Shown piece by piece: positions 1 to 8,493 of a stretch of 11,819 bases of DNA. The stretch is from Euperipatoides rowelli (Eukaryota; Onychophora; Udeonychophora; Euonychophora; Peripatopsidae): NCBI GenBank assembly GCA_003024985.2, contig PXIH01S0001484.1, one strand, 5' to 3'. How positions within the stretch are numbered: the first letter of the stretch is position 1; every line of letters begins with the position of its first letter. Below the pieces are notes generated by a model that was given only the letters and a program-made list of their open reading frames with translations, had not been told where the DNA came from and searched no databases. The position numbers were made by a program, and so were the translations under genes.

Positions 1-541
1 TTTACATGTCCCTTAAAAATTAATTTTGACCCCTACAAAACTAGCTACGGGGGTCACTTTGACCCTCACCTAAAATTTTCTAGCTCAATCACTGTGTACT
101 ATTCTATAGCATTGAAAGAGTGCAATAGGCAACCAAAAATATATTACAAGTTATTTAGTTCTGCCTAAGAAATTATAATTTTTAAAAAAAATGCTGAAGG
201 ATAGTCGTCATTCTGAATGAAAAAAAAGTTTTTGCTCGTAGTATCATCTCATTGGAAGGATAGAATTTACAGGTAAAGGCTTGATAATAGATTATATATA
301 TACATCGACTCAATAGCTTAAAGTCACTTACCTTTTTCATGGCTTTAATACAATGCTTAGTTTCAATTTATACTTGAATGTAGTCCAACACGACTGCTTG
401 ATTGTAGAGTTCAGTTAACATATTTCATTTGTAACCACAATTTTATACTTGACTTTTTGTACCATTCATTGTTTTAATTGGTCAATTTTTAATTATCTGT
501 ATTATTTTAAAGTGAAACTACAATATATAATTTAATAATTA
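1..541. other. AT-rich stretch without a recognisable gene
   Basis: No reading frame of useful length and no recognisable domain is seen on either strand. A small potential hairpin has arms TGACCCC (27-33) and GGGGTCA (50-56). The 10-mer ATGTCCCTTA at 6-15 recurs at 11781-11790 near the other end of the window, which may be chance or two copies of one dispersed repeat. The remainder is A/T-rich sequence of intergenic or intronic type. Confidence 0.6.
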
Positions 542-631
542 CAGGGGTGAAAACTAGTCAGTAAAAGTCAATATTGTTAACCAAGTCAGTATTTAGTCAG
601 TATTTTATTAAATTGGTCAGTAAAGTCAGTT
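542..631 (+). repeat. Candidate left end of a hAT transposon with GTCAGTA subterminal repeats
   Basis: CAGGGGTGA begins at 542, and CAGGGG-type starts are common at hAT transposon ends. It is followed by six copies of GTCAGTA or a one-base variant, at 557-563, 567-573 (GTCAATA), 585-591, 596-602, 616-622 and 625-631 (GTCAGTT), all in the same orientation. Clustered subterminal repeats of this kind bind transposase in known hAT elements. A hAT transposase relic starts about 370 bases downstream in the expected orientation. I found no matching inverted end after the relic, so assignment as its left terminus is an inference. The 8 bases before it (534-541) would be the target duplication. Confidence 0.45.
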
Positions 632-1001
632 TTTAAGGATTTTATATATAGACTTTTCTGCTCTGTTTAGCAATGGAACAATTAGATTTATTGTGATCAG
701 TTAAAATGTAGCCTACCACTGGCCCATTGAAGCACAAAGTTCTGAGGACTTGTTCAGGTGCTCGATATGCATATTATAGCAATCTTGCAGTACCGGTACA
801 TGAGCACAATACATTTTGACTTTTTCTTCTGTGTTTCAGGAGCTATATTTTATAAATTAGTATCACTGTTCGTGACTTCAACTGTTGAGAGTATTTATCA
901 AACAAATAGATGTAACATATGAAAAACAACATTCACATACTCAAAACTTTTAACAATGGGGAAGTGTACTTTTTGAGTTGACTGGCTAAAAAAAAGCCTG
1001 G
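632..1001. other. Non-coding stretch between hAT end and transposase relic
   Basis: No coding signal is recognised. The position between a candidate terminus and the transposase relic fits 5' untranslated or intronic sequence of the element. A pyrimidine-rich tract ending in CAG near 826-839 looks like a splice acceptor but cannot be tied to an exon. Confidence 0.4.
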
Positions 1002-2660
1002 TAATAATGGATACATTATTTCAGAATGGAGACATAAAGTGACCATGAAATGTTTTGTGTAATTTGTGCTAAAGCTTTAATATATCAATGATATAAAGCA
1101 GTGGACATCACACAGCTTCTCCTAAGCTTAACGAGGAGTGTAGACAACAGCTTCTTTGTATCAATGTGCCCACTACGCCCATATGTTGATGTTCCAGAAG
1201 AGGCTACTTCTATAAATGTGAGAAAACCTGTTCAGCTCTCAACAGTGTTAGACACAATGCCTTGGGCAAAACTAATTTGGGTGATAAAGACCATTGCTGC
1301 AGACTTTCTATGTTATCATGTAAAAACATAGGCTATCTGAAACATTTAATGCTGTTTCCATCTAGTGTAGGATTTGTCCCTTTCTAGAATGAAAGCTCAA
1401 TTCTTGGTAACTGATGCTCTTGCACCATTTTTCAAGAAACATGCTAAGATAAATGAATGAGTTTATTTCACATTGTTTTGATGAAATAACAAATGCTGCA
1501 CCATATAAACAACTCCAAACTGCAGTAAAATATTGATCTAAATCTAAAGAGATGATAATGACATGACACTTTCAGGAATTTTTATTGCTGATGATTTGTA
1601 CGCTAAGCTGTAAGAAGCTTTAGATAATGCTCATCTGTCACATGGTAAACTGCTGATGCTTAACAATGATGGGTCTAATATAAATAAAGTTACAACACAG
1701 CTAATGAACTAATCTCTTATTCTCTTAGGAGCAATAAGCAAGCAGTTATGCAATATTTTTTGGCATTTGTTCCAAAATACAAAACTGATTATAAAATCTT
1801 CCAAACACAAGAACATTGTTAGTCCGTTGAGATGTTTTCCTGTTCAAGTATGCATTTGTTTACTCGGTTCACTGGCTATTTTCAGATGGAAAAACATTTA
1901 GTTCATAATTATGTTTGACCAGCTAAAAACCCTTACAAGGACCCTTATGAATCATGCTTGTTGTAACATATTTTTAAAATGTCAACCATGAATTTGAAGC
2001 CTTTATCAAGGTAGCCTATCTTCAGTGTTTGATCCCATCAGAGTAAATAAAACAGGAAAGCCTGTCAGCAATATATTGGTAAAATGGCTAAAGCATTTCC
2101 ACTAAATTTTTCTGAAAGCTCTCTTATAGATGAGTGGAACTTGTTAGGTTTAGAAAGAGATGAAACTGACAGAACCGTTGCATAGATGTCTACTAGAATC
2201 AATTTTTATGAAGATCAATGTCTCTGGAGATTCTAAGTATCTTATCATGAATAAGGTTGTTAAAGCAGCTCTATCACACATGGTTCTGCAGATGTAAAAG
2301 AGTATTTTCAAGCTTTAATACCTCATAGAGCCAGTATGTCCGAAGGAACTCTTGAGCCCCCCTTCCCCCTCATACAAGTCATGGGAGCTCTGCAGCAGCA
2401 GTTATGATGGTAGGGTTCATCTTGTACATATTAGTAAGGAATTTCTGAAACTGGCACGTACTATGGGCAGTATTGCGAGAAACAGCGTAGAATGCAGAGG
2501 CAAAAAAAAAATATCAAATGTCAGATGAAAAAGAACTAAAGAGGACTAACTGAAAAAGTATTGAATCTACCGTAAAACGTCTGAGGAATGAAGAAGATGA
2601 AAAAAAGATATGTTGCTGACAGGCTTCTGAAGTAAGCAAATGAGCTGTGACCCCTACACA
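1002..2660 (+). pseudogene. Decayed hAT-family transposase
   Basis: A hAT superfamily (cut-and-paste DNA transposon) transposase can be followed as fragments in changing frames. A CxxC pair (FCVIC, 1053-1067) probably belongs to an N-terminal zinc finger. An open piece at 1101-1331 includes AKLIWVIKTIAADF. Next come KAQFLVTDALAPFFKK (from 1392) and HCFDEITN (from 1471), which carries the first expected catalytic Asp (codon 1480). LLMLNNDGSNINK (1650-1688) carries the second Asp (codon 1668). LIDEWNLLGLERDE (about 2123), then KYLIMNKVVKAALSH, and after a frameshift HGSADVKEYF and HRASMSEGTL (2279-2350), correspond to the C-terminal dimerisation region. HLVHISKEFLKLAR and a final ADRLLK-stop-ANEL (about 2616-2650) close it. 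At least eight stops or frameshifts interrupt the frame, so it cannot make transposase. The order and spacing of the motifs give the identification; the exact hAT subfamily is not resolved. Confidence 0.8.
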
Positions 2661-3207
2661 GACAGACACAGTTCTGCATGATGGGTGTAGTTGCCATAGT
2701 GTCAGATGGGGGAAGAATAAAATGTTTAAATTGATTTATTTTTATTATTAATATGTATATTAATGACAATTAACGATAGCTTAAGGGCTAATAAAATAAT
2801 TATGTTTTTGAAATACATCATGTATATTCTGTGGGTTGAAAGGCAATTGGTTAGAACTAAGAAAGGCATCTTAGGTTGACAGAGTATCAGCTTGTCTAAA
2901 ACAAACGAGTATCAGACTAGTGGCAAGTTAACATATTTTGTTTGGCAACTACATGCTATAGAAATGATAAAATATAGCCTACTGATAAATGTTTTACCGT
3001 ATAGTCAGATGGACAAATAAAACTACACATAGGAAACCGCTTATATTTGTTTAAATATTTTAAAAGGATATTTAAAATACAGTATGTGCAAATGAACTAT
3101 TGTGCTTAGTGGACTCAAAAATGGAATGCAGGCCACTTTTCAAACTCCAATTACTACGTGTGCTGTCGCCATGACTACAGGAACTATCCATCCAACTCTG
3201 TTGTGGG
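2661..3207. other. AT-rich gap between hAT relic and LINE fragment
   Basis: No gene is recognised. The right end of the hAT element should lie here, but no TTCACCCCTG-like terminus or TACTGAC cluster is visible, so that end is deleted or decayed beyond recognition by eye. GTCAGATGG occurs twice (about 2700 and 3004) with no obvious meaning. Confidence 0.5.
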
Positions 3208-4074
3208 ATGGTTCATGAGTGTATCCCAGGTGGCACTGATCACATAGTGGAATTGGAGAAGATACAGAATGAAATGGGTAGGGTGGCTTTGGGGGGACCG
3301 GAGTTTACGGCATTGGAGGCTATTCAAGGGGATATGGGATGGAGTGAATTTGAGGCTAGAGAGGCGAAAGCCAAGTTGAAGAGATTTGGTAGGTTACAGT
3401 TGATGGGGGAGGAGAGAGTATGTAAATGGGTTTTTAGGGATAGTATGTGGGGAATAAGGAAAAATAAATGGCTGAAAAGGATAATACAATTGGTGAAAAA
3501 TATAGATGGAGAAAGAATAGGGTTTTATTTGGGGTTATGGAAAGGGGAGGTAAAAGAGGTAATGAAGGATATTGATTATAAGGGTTGGAATGGGAGGATA
3601 GATAAATTAGTAAGGGAAAGGGATAATGATAAATGGAGGAAAGGGGGGGAGAGGAAGAGTACATTAAGGTTATATAGTAAGGTGAGTAATAGGGAGGAGG
3701 GGGAGTTATATGGTAATGATAGGGGAAGTGAATTGTTTCAGGCTAGGGCGGGGAGTCTGAAAACAAAAGTTAGGTTGAAGAATTTCAGTGAGGATAATAA
3801 TATATCGTGTAGGTTGTGTGGAGGGGAAAGGGAAGATTTGGAACAAATTTTGTTATTCTGTGATAATCTTAATTTAGAGAGGAAGAGAATAGTAGCGAGA
3901 TGGGGAGGGTATATATTGGGAAATGGAGATAAAGAGGGAAGATATTTTAAGTAAATGGTTGGGATTTTGGGAGGAGGTGATTGAATAGGGTGGGTTAAGG
4001 GTTTGTTGGTGGTTTGGGAAAGGGAAGTTTTAAAAAAAATTGCTAACACGTTAAGTGACTCCGGAGAGGAGTAG
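3208..4074 (+). pseudogene. 5'-truncated LINE ORF2 C-terminal region
   Basis: This is the C-terminal part of the polyprotein of a non-LTR retrotransposon, downstream of the reverse transcriptase domain. The open frame 3208-3954 encodes 248 residues. Family-typical blocks are ELEKIQNEMGRVALG (residues 15-29), a GDMGWSEFEAREAKAKLK block (41-58), ELYGNDRGSELFQARAGSLK (166-185) and a C-terminal zinc knuckle, CRLC...LEQILLFC (201-218). The knuckle is Cys201, Cys204, Cys218 with Gln213 where the third ligand is normally His, so it is degraded. Near 3925 the frame appears shifted: the +1 frame reads EDILSKWLGFWEEVIE (about 3935-3985), and the original frame then resumes with VVWEREVLKKIANTLSDSGE before three consecutive stops (4072-4080). 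The ATG at 3208 is only where the frame opens. The reverse transcriptase and endonuclease are missing, as in ordinary 5'-truncated LINE copies. The + strand is extremely cytosine-poor. The clade (CR1/Jockey/I-like) is not resolved. Confidence 0.8.
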
Positions 4075-4954
4075 TAGTAAGATATCGCAATGCCACAGAA
4101 GCAGACCCCAATGGCTTTTACTGTAAATGATGACTACAAGGAGGAGGCAGCATGTTTCCAAAAAAAGACAAAAGGAATAATTGGGATGCTACGGGGACAC
4201 ACACAAGACAGAGAAGAGCAGAGAAGCTAGCGGCCATTATCCACGAGTTGCTGTTGCAAGTTCAGCATCGTGCAAAGATGTCTGCTCACTATGTAGTGGT
4301 TAACCTGATAATCTCTACTGTCTAACCTGATAATCATAAAATGGAACTATGCCTGTTTACCTGATTTGCCATTTCAAAAGGATACTGGACACTCCATGGG
4401 GCTCGGACTGAACATCACGCGGCATTGCGATAAGAAAGTGAACACTATTATAATGGTCAAGCATACTGACTCGTATATATACTGTATATGCCATAGTCTG
4501 ATACTCTTAGGGATAACCTATATAAGATGCCTTTCAATTCCATTAAATTCACTAATATGTTTATTTCTTTATATTGTTTGTTTTGTTGTTTATTAAACTC
4601 TTACTGTGTTAGAATAGCCTATTAACGTATATTTAACCTCTCCATGAGGCTTCATCCATTGTTCGAAATCGTTAAGATTTCGGGATGCAATCCAGATAAT
4701 ATTTCTAATATAATACATTTATATATGTTTATTTCTCGTTCTGCTTGCTACCCTATAAATTTATTTTAGGTGCAGCAGCGATCCAGAAAGAAGACGGGAA
4801 CTGCAAATGTTACCTTTATTTATTTTATTCTATAAAATGCCGGGTCTAAGAACTGGGCCTTATAAATTGTATTTGCTTTTTCTTATGTCCCCTCAAATTT
4901 TGAATTAGAAAAAGTTTATTATAATTTGAAATATAGTGCAAGAATTTATATTAA
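4075..4954. other. Unassigned stretch after the LINE fragment
   Basis: From 4075 to about 4450 the base composition is more balanced, with several CpG, unlike the flanks. It may be LINE 3' UTR or another old insertion, but no motif identifies it. The 13-mer TAACCTGATAATC is directly repeated at 4301-4313 and 4323-4335. A potential hairpin has arms CGAAATC (4664-4670) and GATTTCG (4676-4682). A pyrimidine tract ending in AG near 4770 precedes GC-richer sequence (4771-4805) that resembles a short exon, but I cannot assign it. An open frame of 76 codons at 4366-4596 shows no coding character. Confidence 0.45.
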
Positions 4955-4991
4955 ACACACACACAAATAAACTTTAAAAATTCAGTTTATT
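4955..4991 (-). terminator. Candidate poly(A) site of the OTULIN-like gene
   Basis: Read on the minus strand, AATAAA (4991-4986) is followed 22-31 bases later by a GT repeat (GTGTGTGTGT, 4964-4955). That is the classical arrangement of a cleavage/polyadenylation signal and its GU-rich downstream element. It would end the transcript of the minus-strand gene whose stop codon is at 7102-7104 and give a 3' UTR of about 2.1 kb. Other minus-strand AATAAA copies exist closer to the stop codon (for example near 5215 and 5317), so shorter 3' ends are possible. This one is preferred because it has the GU-rich element. Confidence 0.5.
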
Positions 4992-5630
4992 ACTGGTACA
5001 TATAATATATTGCAGCAATACATTCTACCAGTCTAAAAACATTTTTTTTCCTCAATTATATTTACAGAGTTTTAAATAAGCATTTGTTTTTGTAAAAAAA
5101 TTAATTTACAATCTTTTTTTTTAACTAAAAATAAACCAAACAACAAAGGGAGGGGGTAAAAATACAGCACCTAGGACAGATAAATTAAGGCTCGGTCAAA
5201 ATGATTTATACATAATTTATTTAGAACTGCCAGAAAAAGAAAAAGGTCCTGGCTATTTGGCCAATATTTAACCAAAACATATCACCCAGACTTCAGTATT
5301 ACTGCACAGCAGCAATCTTTATTAAAGAAATACGGTATACCAGAGTTATAATAAGGCTTTAGTTTGCTATTTTTTTTCATTGATGGTAGAGACCCAGTGG
5401 CTTGAAGGAGTGTGTGCTGGCTGTTAGAATCAATATATATAGTAAACCATTTCAAAATCTGTCTTCTACCTTTTGCAATGCAAGATTTTAAAAAGGTCTA
5501 TTTAATATCTTAAATTTCAAAATTATGATGACATGGTCAATCCATATATAATTTGATAGCTTAAAAATAAATATATTTCAATAATTTCAAAATAAATAAA
5601 AAGTACAATAGATCATGTCTATAATATGTA

Positions 5631-5699
5631 TATGTACAAATTACAATACATGTACTTACTATATACTGTATATACAGGATAGCATGTACTGTATATACA
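5631..5699 (-). promoter_or_regulatory. Cluster of three Pumilio-type sites (UGUANAUA)
   Basis: On the minus strand, UGUANAUA occurs at 5638-5631 (UGUACAUA), 5676-5669 and 5699-5692 (both UGUAUAUA), with a fourth at 6939-6932. UGUANAUA is the established binding site of PUF/Pumilio proteins, which repress mRNAs through the 3' UTR. Three within 70 bases in a putative 3' UTR would be a strong site. The caution is that TACTGTATATA-like sequence is repeated all over this window, so the cluster may be repeat-derived. Confidence 0.3.
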
Positions 5700-5709
5700 T
5701 ACAGTACAT
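5684..5709. repeat. Perfect 11-base inverted repeat with 4-base loop
   Basis: The arms ATGTACTGTAT (5684-5694) and ATACAGTACAT (5699-5709) are exact reverse complements around ATAC. They could form a hairpin in either strand. The arm belongs to the TACTGTA motif scattered through the window. In the minus-strand transcript it overlaps one of the UGUAUAUA sites. Confidence 0.7.
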
Positions 5710-7101
5710 TATATTGGATATGCACACACAGTACTGTACATCTTGTACATAATTTAACAATGAAAAATTAACAAACAAAATTAAAAATACAAATTCATGA
5801 CATCAATATGATGTCATGCTTAATTGAGAGCTAATATTTTGATAGTTTTTTTTTTTTTTTTACTTTTTCATATTTTTTTAATATTTTTAATGATAGGCCT
5901 AACTAAAAAAAAATTTTTTTTTTTGCTATCACAAAATCCATTTGTAAGAAATGTAATTTTTTAAAAAATTTAACAAAATTCAATTTATGAGGCAGAAATA
6001 TTAAATTCAATGGAAAAAAATCAGAGTCATACAAACAGGAATAAATCGTCTAATTAAAAGGCAAATCAAATTCAGTTAAATACATAGAAAATATTAGTTT
6101 CCATTGGTATATATTTGAGATAAATTGCTTTCTAATCTCTTAGAGGTTTATTACAATTTACATAGCTTACATACTCCAACATTTTTTTTTTAATTTTAAA
6201 GTTACCATAATGACAAAAAAAAATATTTGCCTTGCTCTTTTAAAGCATCTAATTAGGTTATACTGTATATAGAAAATACTTAAATAAAATTTTAAACTGT
6301 TTCCCTTTTTTAGAAAAATATATTAAAATTTGACTTCATTTTATATAATTTATATTTTTTTCTCTCTCCAAGTGCAATGTAAAAATACAATTTAAGAAAA
6401 ACCATCTCAATAAATACTAAAAAAAAAAGGCATGATATCTTAGCTGTTCAAGTCTTACAGTATTGTGATATTTTTTTTAATATCCATTATCAAGCAATTT
6501 TAATGCAATGGTTAAAAAATTTGAAAGCAAGGAAATAATTAAATTTACAATGTAAAACCTTGCTTTATCTTTTCCCTTAAAAGTACAGCTTTGTAAATTG
6601 CATAGTAAATGGCCTGCATTTAGTCATATTTTTTAAAACACACATTTTTGCTCTTTGTATTGCCAGTGGATCTTTCAATAAGGATTGTTAAAATAATTAT
6701 ATTTATGGTCCATTTTATAAATATAAAAACCTACATATACAATATAGTGTAATATACAGCATTTTTATGAATGGTTCCAAAGTATAAAAAAAAATTGGAA
6801 TTAATGTCACTTTCCGCAAGTAATATTAACTGCTTACCTATCTATTTTTTTTTTTAAATGACTAACATTCTTAATAAACCAATCAAGTCAAAGCCTAGGA
6901 TAAAGTTTCACCAATCAAAGCGAACAACAAATATATACACATCAGCGGTGATCATGGTAGGATGTTGATCCTTAACTTTGACACAAAGCTTCATAGTTTT
7001 AGCTTCCTTAAGATTGGGAAAACAAAATGGCAGCAGAACTGGAACCAGGAAGCATCTTATTTTTTAAAAAGGAAATCCAATTTAAAACTTGCTTTTATCA
7101 T

Positions 7102-7275
7102 TCAAGGAACTGCCACACTATAATTGTAATCGTCTTCGGAGATTAGCAAAACCTCTGGCCAAATTCCAAACTGGTCATCAGGATAACAAGTGATAAAAGA
7201 TTCTTTGCCATAATGTGAAGGCCAGATAATTCGCAATGTGACTCCTAATGTGTGGCCAAGCAAGAACAAAGATTT
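7102..7275 (-). CDS. Last coding exon of an OTULIN-family (OTULINL-like) protein
   Basis: The exon follows an acceptor (TTATTTTAG on the minus strand) and reads in phase 0 for 57 residues to a TGA stop at 7102-7104. It joins in frame to the exon at 8494-8757. The segments LRIIWPSHYGKESFITCYPD and WPEVLLISEDDYNYSVAVP match the end of the OTU domain of OTULIN/FAM105 proteins. In active OTULIN, a linear (Met1)-ubiquitin-specific cysteine protease, the last motif is EDDRHYN with catalytic His339 and Asn341 (numbering recalled). Here those positions are Asn and Ser. As I recall, vertebrate OTULINL, an inactive ER-associated paralogue, has the same Asn/Ser pair and ends four residues after the Ser, as this protein does. 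The OTULIN PDZ-binding tail (ETSL) is absent. OTULIN family is near certain; the OTULINL assignment is good but rests on two residues and the tail. Confidence 0.85.
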   Translation of the reverse strand, partial: KSLFLLGHTLGVTLRIIWPSHYGKESFITCYPDDQFGIWPEVLLISEDDYNYSVAVP

Positions 7276-7609
7276 CTAAAATAAAAATAAATAATTTTAA
7301 GAGTACAATACTGTAAAAGATACAAAAGTAAAAGAAAACCTTTTATTACAATACAAGTATTATAAGTGTGTCAAACTTAATGCTCATATTTTGATATACT
7401 GTACTTCATATTGTGTTTGTCAAATCAGAATACTAAAAATATTTTAGATCCACTTTAAATTTGCACTAAATCAAGTTAAACATGAATTATACTGAGATTT
7501 CTAACAAGAAACCAGTTTCAGAATTAGAAGTTAGCAGTGGAGAAGTACCTCAACTTCGCAATAAACCATGTCCAAGCAGCAGAGTGGAAAATAATTCAGT
7601 CAAGCCGTC

Positions 7610-7627
7610 TTAACGTAATTACGTTAA
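7610..7627. repeat. 18-base perfect palindrome
   Basis: TTAACGTAATTACGTTAA is its own reverse complement and carries two CpG in CpG-poor surroundings. Its 9-base half TAACGTAAT (7611-7619) recurs in inverse orientation as ATTACGTTA at 7920-7928, about 300 bases away. The pair could be the worn ends of a small inverted-repeat element in the intron, but nothing else confirms one. Confidence 0.5.
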
Positions 7628-7880
7628 ATAATAAAAATTTTTTGCACCAAACATATTCACCTCAATAGCACTCTTTTTTTTTAAAGAAATGCTTTTAGTT
7701 TTTCAACCAGAGTAAAATAAAAATTTCAACTGTTAAAAAAAGATAAGGGGAGAGGCTGGACGAAACTAAGTATTTTTTAATATTAGGGCTATTTATTAAA
7801 ATATTTTGATGAAACTTGATATTTAGTTTAATATTGAAGAGATGATCATGCCCAATAATTTTTGTGGCAACTAATGAACC

Positions 7881-7907
7881 CTTGCCATGGCAACAACCGC
7901 CATATTG
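7881..7907. promoter_or_regulatory. RFX X-box-like and YY1-like motifs side by side
   Basis: CTTGCCATGGCAAC (7881-7894) matches the palindromic X-box consensus GTTGCCATGGCAAC of RFX transcription factors at 13 of 14 bases. Two bases later CCGCCATATTG (7897-7907) matches the reverse complement of the YY1 consensus AANATGGCGGC at 10 of 11. The pair lies in the last intron of the OTULIN-like gene, with the YY1 core in the orientation of the gene. Binding and enhancer function are inferred only from the motifs. Confidence 0.35.
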
Positions 7908-8493
7908 TTTTTTTTAAACATTACGTTATTACAAAAATTGGTTTTCCTTTATTATTTGTGCTAGAAAGATGCCAATTGATTTAAATTGTCAAGAAATAAA
8001 TAAATAATACAATTATATTTGTTTAAAGTAGCTATTACATGTGTGATGTATTTATTTTCCAATATGATTTTGATTAAACTCATAAGCTTCATTCCAAAGG
8101 AAACATGGTAAAAACATAATTTATTCTTGCAGACTAAATACTCTCATATTCATACACAAAAGGAATATTTTAGTTAAATAAAATTGCATCCTCTAGCCTA
8201 CATTTTGATACGGTATTATATACTGTATATACATTTTTCCTTTCTAATTCTTTCGATTTTAAGTAATGTTATGTAGTTTTTTTTTTTTTTATGTTCGATT
8301 ATCAATTTTATATTTTACAGAAGTCCCTGATGTTGGCTTATTGTAAAAATATACTTTTTGATTTGGATTAAATTCACCCCATAACTTTAAAGATTTTTTT
8401 TTTAAAGTAAAAAAAAAAAGTAATATTTTCATTGCACAAAATCTTTAAAAATAATAATTTGAATCAACATATCAAATCATAACATGTTCTTAC

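Larger units (their letters stand above)
4986..7101 (-). other. Putative 3' untranslated region of the OTULIN-like gene
   Basis: The sequence directly follows the stop codon of the minus-strand gene and extends to the poly(A) candidate. It is strongly A/T-rich, with long T and A runs around 5845-5930, 6180-6230 and 6840-6860, and shows no recognisable transposon or reading frame. It contains four UGUANAUA sites on the transcript strand and an 11-base-arm hairpin. That this whole stretch is transcribed is an inference from position and the poly(A) signal. Confidence 0.45.
7276..8493 (-). other. Final intron of the OTULIN-like gene
   Basis: A 1218-base phase-0 intron, with donor CAA|GTAAGA (8494/8493) and acceptor TTTTAG|AAA (7276/7275) on the minus strand. 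It is A/T-rich with long homopolymer runs, for example at 8279-8290 and 8394-8420. It holds an 18-base palindrome, an X-box/YY1-like motif pair, and TATATACTGTATATACA near 8217. No exon-like reading frame was seen within it. Confidence 0.75.

Noticed and set aside
2536-2769. Minus-strand open frame of 77 codons
   Set aside because: It lies antisense to the hAT C-terminal relic, whose plus-strand motifs are clear.
3434-4049. Minus-strand open frames of 76 and 103 codons opposite the LINE fragment
   Set aside because: They are shadows of the purine-rich LINE strand: Pro/Ser/Leu-rich low-complexity translations without domains.
4366-4596. Plus-strand open frame of 76 codons
   Set aside because: No recognisable domain; the hydrophobic end comes from T-rich DNA. 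Chance open frame.
4660-4690. B-box-like GTTCGAAATC suggesting a tRNA or SINE
   Set aside because: No A box at the right distance upstream and no cloverleaf; it is better explained as a small hairpin.
4770-4840. Possible short terminal exon on the plus strand after a TTTATTTTAG acceptor
   Set aside because: Too short to assign, no matching upstream exon, and no recognisable protein. Left as unassigned sequence.
8369-8380. TTCACCCC as the right end matching the CAGGGGTGA terminus at 542
   Set aside because: It lacks the final TG, lies far away inside the OTULIN-like intron, and has no TACTGAC repeats beside it.
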